NCBI GenBank assembly: GCA_964600165.1
Contig: CAZRIP010000003.1
Coordinates: 1 to 64,000 of the forward strand
DNA: 64,000 bases
Direction of reading: 5' to 3'
Source of the DNA: CAZRIP01 sp964600165
Lineage (GTDB): Bacteria; Elusimicrobiota; Elusimicrobia; UBA1565; UBA9628
The translations under genes and the position numbers were made by a program. The notes under the pieces are model-generated. The model was not told where the DNA came from and made no database searches. It saw nothing but the letters and a program-made list of their open reading frames with translations. Below are positions 44,801-50,118 of the stretch, piece by piece. Position 1 is the stretch's first letter; every line of letters starts with the position of its first letter.

Positions 44801-47092
44801 ATACGCGCCACGCCGGCGGCCGACATGTCTCACGCGCCCGAGGGCTTCACCTCCGTCGAGATCGACCGGGTTTCCCCGAACGCCGAGGACGCGGAGCTCG
44901 GCAACGCGAAGAATTCGATCCGGCGCGCCGCGCCTGAAGGCGACGCCCGCCGGCAGGCCGCGCTCGCCCGATTCGTGGACGAGACGGCGCGTAAAGCCAA
45001 GGAGTCCTCGCGCCCGGGCGACAAGATCTTCGTCGAATGGAAGGCGACGCCCGACGAGCTGCAGGTCTCGGTGCGCGTGCAAGGCGCCGCGGTCAACGCT
45101 CTCGAGTGGACCGGCTGGGCCGCGGGCTCCGTCTTCGCCGCCGAGCTCGCCGAGATGAACGGGATGGTGCACGTGGAGGGCGGCGCGGGCGGCGGACGCT
45201 TCACGCTTTCGCTGCCGGCTCCGCGCGCGGTCTCCGGGACCCGCCCGGGCTCCGGCGCGCCCGCGATGCGCGCGACGACCCAATTCAAGGAGCAGCTCGT
45301 CACGCTGATGCGCGAGCTGATCCGCCAAAGAGAGCAGCGCGGCCTGGCGCTGCGCTACACGGCGGCGGAGATCGTCGCCGAAGCGTCGTCGCGCTCCGAC
45401 ATGGACTGGACGGCCGATTGGCTGCGCTTCGCCAGCGACCCCGAGGTCACCTCGGTCAATGAGGACAACGGCCCTCAAGTCGCCGCCGCCGGCATGGTCA
45501 TCTCCAAGCACGGCAGCCGCTCGCAGGACGAGCGGCGCCTGATCGCCGCGATGAAGAAATTCCAATCGAGCGACAGCTGGGACCATGCCCGTCCCGCGCG
45601 CACGCGCCTGATCCGTTCGCTCGCCAAGCTGCTGACGCCCGGAAACGACCGCCAGCTCGAGGAGCTCATCGCGCGCTACGACCGCCAGAAGCAGCCGAAC
45701 CTCCCGGCCTCCGAGAAGCTCCACGCCGACGTCGTGCTGGCGATCCAGACCGCGCTGCTGCGCAACGCCGGGCGCGACCAGTTCGACAAGCTCGTCACGC
45801 GCGACTGGAACAAGCGCCTTTTCGCCGAGACCTACGACTACGTCAAGCGCGTCAACCCCGATTATCTGCGCCGCGTCTACGACGACTGGAAGGCCGGCAA
45901 CACGCTCGACGGAGCGCGCCGCATGATGGCTCTCTGGGCCATCGCCGATTACGGCGACCGCGGCGACATGGCGACGCTCATGGCCTCCGTGCGCGAGGAC
46001 CGCTGGATGGGCTCGTCGGTCAACCTCGAGGAGAAGAACTTCTTCGGCGAGGCGCTCGGCCGCATGGCGCAGCGCCTCGGCTACGACGACGCCCTCAAGC
46101 ACGACGCGCGGCTTTGGATGCGCGAGGGCATGGGCACCGGGGGCAGCTACCTGCGCATGGTGACGGCGGTCCAGATCGCCGGCGCGGTCGGCGACGCCGA
46201 GGACATGCCGTACTTGGAGCGGATCTTCCGCGTGAACCCGTCCGGCGGCGTCTCCTTCGAGCACGAGATGACGCAGATGGAATCGACGGTCGCCTGGGGC
46301 AAGATCGCGCAGCGCGAGGGCTTGGTTCCCGAGTATTGGGGCACGCGCCAGGACCCGAGCGACCCCAATTCATTGCCGCTGCTGCAGGCCTGGCTCTCGG
46401 ACACGAACTCCGGCGTCAACATGGCCGCCGCCCAAGCTCTCCTCGAGTTCGTCAAGCACGGCTCGCCCGCCCGCCCCGCCGCGGCCGCGGCGCGCCCGGC
46501 GCCACCCGTGGCCGACCACCCGTTCTTGCGCACCGGCGCGCCGTCGATGCCCGGCGGCGACTTGCGCACGTTCACCGAGACGCCGTCCGACGCGACCCTG
46601 CCCTACGCACGGTTGAGCGACGGCAATAAGGAGTTCGCCCGTCTTTGGCTCGACGCATTCGGCAGCATCGCGAGCGCCATTTTCGGCTTGGACTTCTCAC
46701 GCCAGCTGCGCATGTCGCAGAACGCCTCGGCCGGCGCCGCCACGTTCGTGCTGTCTCAAGCCGGTGGGAGCGCGATCGAGGCCGCCCGCTTCGCCGAGTT
46801 CCGCCAGCTCGTGCTGCTTTTGCTCAACATCGCGCGCGACCCGCAGGACGTCCGCGCGCGCAAATGGACGGAACTCTCCGCGCGCTTCGTCGAGGTCCAC
46901 ACGGCTTACACGGTGCTCAACGGGCTGGTGAACCAAGCCGGCGTCTCGATGGGCGTCAATCATGACGCCTCGCTCCCGGGCGAGCCCGCGCGCGCCGAGA
47001 TCTGGCTCAAGTTCGACGTCAGCGGCCGCCCGACGCCGCCCCGGCCGTCTAACCCGAGCTTGCGCGACGACGGCGACGACCTCCCGTTTTGA
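38807..47092 (+). CDS. Giant M50 site-2-protease / ClpC-like AAA+ unfoldase fusion protein
   Basis: A 2,761-residue protein. Signal-like segment 1-34 (ending ALGAE). About 260-460 is an M50 intramembrane metalloprotease: H294-E-Y-A-H298 in a membrane segment, and the third-ligand motif NMLPFSPQMDG with D426. Further hydrophobic helices lie near 485-515 and 675-705. About 720-1430 is a full Hsp100 unit. D1 has Walker A G779-KPGTGKT, Walker B LFLDEAH (D860-E861) and arginine finger region ALKRRF. A short coiled middle region follows. D2 has GPTGSGKT (K1142), pore loop GYVGF (Y1184) and FDEIEKAH (D1208). No IGF/LGF ClpP-docking tripeptide is seen. About 1549-2140 holds three repeated GHKL-like modules, and about 2150-2600 HEAT-like helices. 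The C-terminus is DDGDDLPF. Inferred role: membrane-tethered unfoldase feeding a cis protease, an FtsH-like strategy. Confidence 0.85.
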   Translation: MTKPRISTKIISASLSTALAFLSFALPAAPALGAELTAAPTMGLPAGGWTPVVAGLATPANLSRFSGVTMQGVDVADLLTQIGRVNLAAPGQFIPAQALEKLAGLPKNASEREVVTALALAAAQTRADATDALAQLRSGVKASELPALAARLNRADLAFTLLTSEQRAAIPAASAAVSREVAQTRGANADRLVKIGVTGWNKTTDATEVSGSESTTLSRLSPASAQGEKRTANAIEYSRTVVTTTKTTTKLGWKQALRYGALIAALPVAVFALPQMSPVALIVAVGVMGSVVAHEYAHLFMLRRLGDDTSTKQNVSANPFKLVDPVGTVAVPVITSALSAALGVPALFGWAKPVPVDFNKLADPQKDAMKVALAGPVMNAALGAVAFGALALFHPAGAAAASLLALGKINLVLAVFNMLPFSPQMDGFKVAIGMLSREQYAKWTENKRLPEAYRSTFNKLFEGPSAILNWVGMDSQGHVNFATRAITFAAFGVVAIAAHAFIGAPFIIMALVCSYDYYCIREKIQNEEAVKKLIPIMQGIGSAIARVAEEDESIQSQINTEEIEHAMKNVFEDVLDKVVDSTGFSSLSDDEKWSRFEEAYLDAAVDSLSRKGMSKDSKEKIRETLRHQYVREYIDKLRGWVEENDVWRKWHSPNRKKKSGISEAVKKKAGSLGSSGMAVVALALVGGSILAPHGVGAALSLAGAGLMMGTISAKKPKPFKEALEDLRLSDKELAAMIMLLKDMTLDNKPPLSGRIDELSRAYSGVTGPRGIKESVALVGKPGTGKTAIVEKLAQSAVMGQSHEGTLSLKKMEGRYVIEVNSTRLMRQEDPAGTLEAVIDILNKLNEEDPRAGNKVILFLDEAHVLFDGEKGKHVANTLKKPVRDGAVSIILATTLDEYKKYVEPDEALKRRFPAIFVDESTTEETLRALENASAWYEKRFGVKVDPSALKAAAELAPKFNHEEYLPGSAFTYFENAVKWADFDLRRDLVALSIADKISDLQYAMKKLKENLQKTDRVTENLKKDEPTTVGYYNLAIKLSQELVELYKEQAAIPAEGKPVVDGELVGMAISRETGIKSGQLTLGSEPIEKYLKMEEEVGKKVIGQPDAIAAIARSVRQNKAGLSDPKRPLGVYYLTGPTGSGKTHLAKELARFLFDDPEAVVRVDMSEYMESHSVSKFIGSPPGYVGFESGGQLTEAVRKKPYSVVLFDEIEKAHPQVWLMMLQILGEGRLTDGQGKTTSFKNTIILMTSNLGMHAVDVEPYVKAFEELRAKERAAAGDRIALRELEQEKLELAERLSAETKAATSVITAQAFKETYPPEFEGRLSAPPIVFNRITPAMALQIAELNLKELRGVLGYAGHEFAWTPGVVKKVVDEGFSVRLGARPLQNAIDRLITQNIATEILHTAMRNGGKVEPSRIEAVLGEDGEVKLNIKSLPPKQVKKGEAQGAAKELFTTVLEQTLTAAADTAVPAPTLQIIDEWVKAALAANPEQTSVADAAQPETAQPAAPADEEQVARPAPVQAPVRPGLLTLDAASPLSAQARSVAAANNDPELKDPGVRQAAAAIKEAMAGYPEAAREAVLRTIEDQNDPYVGWLKIFVEQAKRNGGGNPTIKYEVNDETARVAVARTGALSSREKDLLTRHFTGLAPLDASQARTRVETWNVQDSGSGMRLMLDLHRILAKIPGAKLGVEVAGGGVEYWIEIPKPQTPAAPAAEPTPPTSAEAAPPATQPAAPRPLVAAAEGAPQFNEAGNATPLAVAKRGLSDDSIKTHATRIRNAMAEKSYGGEAKGAAVLFLARAADFMKSNAATGEGVTLMWSVDENGAQVLIHRAGHPLNDAEIARLNILIDSSTELKAKLEAAGGRVFYGSEEFSQGGNGASVWIQLPHQAPAGQADGSAATPLSSTQEGTDVAALLAKIHTPSEAGSDPRIMWVAFSGSEEDALGQLEARGFEVPLVRHEDGFKRARLIAPTAQAAARAALMLAVNPDVREIDLHPQARSLIRATPAADMSHAPEGFTSVEIDRVSPNAEDAELGNAKNSIRRAAPEGDARRQAALARFVDETARKAKESSRPGDKIFVEWKATPDELQVSVRVQGAAVNALEWTGWAAGSVFAAELAEMNGMVHVEGGAGGGRFTLSLPAPRAVSGTRPGSGAPAMRATTQFKEQLVTLMRELIRQREQRGLALRYTAAEIVAEASSRSDMDWTADWLRFASDPEVTSVNEDNGPQVAAAGMVISKHGSRSQDERRLIAAMKKFQSSDSWDHARPARTRLIRSLAKLLTPGNDRQLEELIARYDRQKQPNLPASEKLHADVVLAIQTALLRNAGRDQFDKLVTRDWNKRLFAETYDYVKRVNPDYLRRVYDDWKAGNTLDGARRMMALWAIADYGDRGDMATLMASVREDRWMGSSVNLEEKNFFGEALGRMAQRLGYDDALKHDARLWMREGMGTGGSYLRMVTAVQIAGAVGDAEDMPYLERIFRVNPSGGVSFEHEMTQMESTVAWGKIAQREGLVPEYWGTRQDPSDPNSLPLLQAWLSDTNSGVNMAAAQALLEFVKHGSPARPAAAAARPAPPVADHPFLRTGAPSMPGGDLRTFTETPSDATLPYARLSDGNKEFARLWLDAFGSIASAIFGLDFSRQLRMSQNASAGAATFVLSQAGGSAIEAARFAEFRQLVLLLLNIARDPQDVRARKWTELSARFVEVHTAYTVLNGLVNQAGVSMGVNHDASLPGEPARAEIWLKFDVSGRPTPPRPSNPSLRDDGDDLPF

Positions 47093-47865
47093 CGCCGCTC
47101 GCCGAATTCGGACCCTATAAGCTCGCTGGCCTTGCCGCCCTGATCTTCTTTGGCGGCGTCGTCGACGCCCTGGCGGGCGGCGGCGGCCTAGTGACGATCC
47201 CCGCCTACCTCGCCTTCGGCCTCGATCCTCGGTTCCTGCTCGGGACCAACAAACTCAGTTCCTGCATCGGCACGGCGGCCGCCTCGCTCAACTATCAAAG
47301 GAACCAGCGCCTCGACTTGGCGGCGATGGCGCCCGGCTTCGCGGCGGCGCTGCTCGGGGCGGTCCTGGGAGCGACGGCGGCGAAGTCCCTCGGCGCGAGC
47401 GGCATCCGGATCCTCGTGCTCGTCGCGCTGCCGCTCGTCGGCTGGTTCATCTACTCGAAGCACGGGTTCGGGCGGGAGGACCGCAGCGCCTCGCTCGGCG
47501 GCGCGCTCAAGAGGCGCGAAACGGCCCTCGCGCTGCCGATCGGGGTTTACGACGGCTTTTTCGGTCCCGGGACAGGGCTTTTCTTCGCGCTAGCCCAGGT
47601 GCGCTGGTGCCGCCGCGACTTGCTCGGCGCGACCGTGCGCGCGAAGTTCTTGAATCTCACGACCAATCTCGCCGCCCTCGCCACTTTTCTGCTCGCCGGT
47701 CGCGTCGACATCCCGCTCGGACTGCTGATGGCCGCGGCGAGCGTCGCGGGAAACTGGACAGGTTCGCATCTGGGCCTCAAGAACGGCCCAAAGGCGATCC
47801 GCCCCGCCGTCCTTCTCGTCTGTTTCGGCCTTTTCGCGAAACTTTTGCTCGACTATCTGAAGTAA
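47089..47865 (+). CDS. TauE/SafE family (UPF0721) anion exporter
   Basis: A 258-residue membrane protein with about eight helices in two repeats. The first repeat's GGVVDALAGGGGLVTIPAYL and GTNKLSS, and the second's YDGFFGPGTGLFF, are family signatures. Members export sulfite, sulfoacetate and other organosulfur anions; the substrate here is unknown. The TTG start overlaps the giant gene's stop (TTGA), so the two are probably translated together. Confidence 0.9.
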   Translation: MTPLAEFGPYKLAGLAALIFFGGVVDALAGGGGLVTIPAYLAFGLDPRFLLGTNKLSSCIGTAAASLNYQRNQRLDLAAMAPGFAAALLGAVLGATAAKSLGASGIRILVLVALPLVGWFIYSKHGFGREDRSASLGGALKRRETALALPIGVYDGFFGPGTGLFFALAQVRWCRRDLLGATVRAKFLNLTTNLAALATFLLAGRVDIPLGLLMAAASVAGNWTGSHLGLKNGPKAIRPAVLLVCFGLFAKLLLDYLK

Positions 47866-47873
47866 GACGATTC

Positions 47874-47903
47874 TTGACGCCCCCGACGGCAACTTGATAT
47901 CAT
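47874..47903 (+). promoter_or_regulatory. Promoter of the infC-rpmI-rplT operon
   Basis: TTGACG (47874-47879), 18 nt, TATCAT (47898-47903). The predicted leader is about 40 nt and ends in the AAGGAG ribosome binding site (47939-47944). I see no clear L20-binding pseudoknot or long leader. Confidence 0.55.
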
Positions 47904-47949
47904 TGATCCTTCGCCGTTCATCCCGTCTTTCTCTATTTAAGGAGCCGGT

Positions 47950-48492
47950 ATAAACAAGTTCGGTAACAGCTACAACAACAGCAATCGCGACACAACTCGA
48001 GTCAACAACAGGATCAGCGCCAGCCAAGTCAGGCTCATCGACGCGGACGGCACTCAAGTCGGCGTAAAGCCTCTCTCGGAAGCTCTGGCGATGGCGCGCC
48101 AGCGCGGCCTCGACCTCATCGAGATCGCTCCGACGGCCAACCCGCCGGTCTGCAAGATCCTCGATTACTCGAAATACAAGTACGAGCAGGAGCGCAAAGC
48201 CCGCGATCAGCGCAAGAAGCAGAAGGCGGGGCTCTTGAAGGAAGTCCGGTTCAAGCCGCACATCGGACAGCACGATTTAGACGTCAAAATTAAGCACATC
48301 AGCGAATTCATCGCCGAGCACGACAAGGTGCGCATCACCGTCGTGTTTCGAGGCCGCGAGATGCAGCATCGCGACCTCGGCATGAAGCTGCTGGACCAGA
48401 TAAAGGAGCGGTTGATAGAGACGGCAGTGGTGGAGCAGGCTCCGGCGCCGGATCGGAACAGGCTCATCATGACGTTGATCCCGAAACACTAA
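47950..48492 (+). CDS. infC: Translation initiation factor IF-3, AUA start
   Basis: A 180-residue IF-3, which binds the 30S subunit and rejects non-AUG initiation. N-terminal domain RVNNRISASQVRLIDADGTQ, linker ARQRGLDLIEIAPTANPPVCKI, LDYSKYKYEQERKARDQRKK, and C-terminal domain KEVRFKPHIGQHDLDVKI. No ATG, GTG or TTG exists upstream of the conserved N-terminus. An AAGGAG lies five bases before ATA 47950, which is therefore the start. infC in many bacteria uses AUU/AUC/AUA so that IF-3 limits its own synthesis; this fits that logic. Confidence 0.93.
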   Translation: MNKFGNSYNNSNRDTTRVNNRISASQVRLIDADGTQVGVKPLSEALAMARQRGLDLIEIAPTANPPVCKILDYSKYKYEQERKARDQRKKQKAGLLKEVRFKPHIGQHDLDVKIKHISEFIAEHDKVRITVVFRGREMQHRDLGMKLLDQIKERLIETAVVEQAPAPDRNRLIMTLIPKH

Positions 48493-48493
48493 G

Positions 48494-48691
48494 ATGCCAA
48501 AGATGAAGTCGCACAGCGGCGCCAAAAAGCGCTTTTTCAAGACGGCCAAGGGCAAATGGCGCCATCAGCGCGCGGGCAAGCGGCACCTGCTCGCCCCCCT
48601 CTCGTCGAACCGCTCGATGTTCTTGAGCGGCAAGAACGAGCTCAACAAGACCGAGGGCAAGACGATGTCCAAGTACTTGCCTTACGCGTAA
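48494..48691 (+). CDS. rpmI: Ribosomal protein bL35
   Basis: A 65-residue large-subunit protein: PKMKSHSGAKKRFFKTAKGK, RAGKRHLL, then the C-terminal helix region. It starts one base after infC, in the standard infC-rpmI-rplT order. Residues GKTMSKYLPYA replace the more usual GRVKKLLPY-type end. Confidence 0.97.
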   Translation: MPKMKSHSGAKKRFFKTAKGKWRHQRAGKRHLLAPLSSNRSMFLSGKNELNKTEGKTMSKYLPYA

Positions 48692-48701
48692 GGATTAACC
48701 C

Positions 48702-49049
48702 ATGAGGATCAAGTCCGGCGTCTCCACGCGTCGTCACAAGAAGAAGTTCTTCAAGCTCGCCAAGGGCAACTATTCCGCCAAGAGCACGCGCTGGCGGATG
48801 GTCAAGCAGCAGGTCGAGCAGTCGCTCAACCGCGCCTACACTGGCCGCAAGGACAAGAAAGGCGATTTCCGCTCGCTTTGGATCGAGCGCATCAACGCCG
48901 CTTGCCGCGAGCAAGGCACGAGCTACAGCCGGTTCATGAACGGCCTCAAGAAGGCGGGCGTCACGCTCAATCGCAAGATGCTCTCCGAGATGGCCATCCG
49001 CGACGCGAGCTCGTTCAAGGAGCTCGTCGGCCTCGCCAAAGGCGCGTAA
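48702..49049 (+). CDS. rplT: Ribosomal protein bL20
   Basis: A 115-residue 23S rRNA-binding assembly protein: RIKSGVSTRRHKKKFFKLAK, GNYSAKSTRWRMVKQQVEQS, RAYTGRKDKKGDFRSLWIER, then INAACREQGTSYSRFMNGLK. It also acts as translational repressor of its operon in Bacillus and E. coli. pheS follows seven bases later. Confidence 0.98.
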   Translation: MRIKSGVSTRRHKKKFFKLAKGNYSAKSTRWRMVKQQVEQSLNRAYTGRKDKKGDFRSLWIERINAACREQGTSYSRFMNGLKKAGVTLNRKMLSEMAIRDASSFKELVGLAKGA

Positions 49050-49056
49050 GCGAGCC

Positions 49057-50118
49057 ATGGCGGTCTCCCGCCAAGAGCTCGAAGCGGCCCTCCAAGAGCT
49101 GACGAAAGCTCTGGAGGGCTTCGCGTCTCAGGCCGGCGTCACCCCAGACCAGCTCGAGGCCTTCCGCGTCCAATACGTCGGGCGCAGCGGCAAGGTCACC
49201 GAACGGCTCAAGTCGCTCAAGGACTTGTCGATGGACGACAAGCGCGAGCTCGGCCCGAAGCTCCAGCAGCTCAAGGGCCTTTTCGACTCGGCGATCGGCG
49301 CCAAGCAGCGCGCGCTCGAGGCCGAGCAAGACGCGAAGACCTTGTCCGATTCCGGCATCGACCTCACGCTGCCGGGCTTTCCGTCCCCGCGCGGCCGCGT
49401 GCACCCTCTCACGCAAGTGCTCGACGAAATGGGCCGCATCCTCGGCCTCATGGGCTTCTCCTGGGCCGAGGGCCCGTTCGCCGAGACCGATTACCACAAC
49501 TTCACCGCTTTGAACATCCCGGAGCATCACCCCGCGCGCGACATGCACGACACCTTCTATTTGAAGGAATTCCCGCTCGTGCTGCGCACGCACACCTCTC
49601 CGGTGCAGATCCGGACGATGGAGGCGCGCAAGCCGCCGCTGCGCATCATTTGCCCGGGCCGGGTGTTCCGCCACGAGGCCGTGGACGCCACGCACTCGGC
49701 CGTATTCCATCAAGTCGAGGGCCTCGCCGTCGACGAGAGCATCGGCTTCGCCGACTTGAAAGGCACTCTTTCCGACTTCATGAAGCGCCTCCTCGGGTCG
49801 GACACCAAGATCCGCTTCCGGCCGTCGTACTTCCCGTTCACCGAGCCCTCGACTGAAGTCGACGTGACGTGCTTTTTCTGCAAGCAGAAGGGCTGCCCGG
49901 CCTGCAAGCACACGGGCTGGATCGAGCTTCTGGGCGCCGGCGTCGTCAACCCGAACGTCTTGCGCGCCGTCGGCTACGATCCCGAGAAGTGGTCCGGCTT
50001 CGCGTTCGGCATCGGCGTGGAAAGGATCGCCATGCTGCGCCTGGGCGTGCGCGACATCCGCCTGTTTTACGAGAACGACCTCCGCTTCCTCGAGCAATTC
50101 GATGAAAATCTCGTTTAA
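49057..50118 (+). CDS. pheS: Phenylalanine--tRNA ligase alpha subunit
   Basis: A 353-residue class II synthetase catalytic subunit. An N-terminal coiled coil (1-90) binds tRNA. Motif 2 region is RICPGRVFRHEAVDATHSAVFHQ-like, split here as IICPGRVFRHEAVD and HSAVFHQVEGLAV. A CFFCKQKGCPAC cysteine cluster precedes WIELLGAGVVNPNVL, and motif 3 is FAFGIGVERIAMLRLGV. The end overlaps pheT by 17 bases. Confidence 0.98.
   Translation: MAVSRQELEAALQELTKALEGFASQAGVTPDQLEAFRVQYVGRSGKVTERLKSLKDLSMDDKRELGPKLQQLKGLFDSAIGAKQRALEAEQDAKTLSDSGIDLTLPGFPSPRGRVHPLTQVLDEMGRILGLMGFSWAEGPFAETDYHNFTALNIPEHHPARDMHDTFYLKEFPLVLRTHTSPVQIRTMEARKPPLRIICPGRVFRHEAVDATHSAVFHQVEGLAVDESIGFADLKGTLSDFMKRLLGSDTKIRFRPSYFPFTEPSTEVDVTCFFCKQKGCPACKHTGWIELLGAGVVNPNVLRAVGYDPEKWSGFAFGIGVERIAMLRLGVRDIRLFYENDLRFLEQFDENLV

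Noticed and set aside
42776..46264. 1,162-codon open frame antisense to the giant gene
   Set aside because: It is Arg/Gly/Asp/Val-rich low-complexity sequence with no motif, typical of antisense frames in GC-rich DNA. The plus-strand frame has clear domains throughout.
47881..47949. L20-responsive leader of infC
   Set aside because: The predicted leader is only about 40 nt with no convincing pseudoknot, so autoregulation by L20 cannot be claimed from this sequence.
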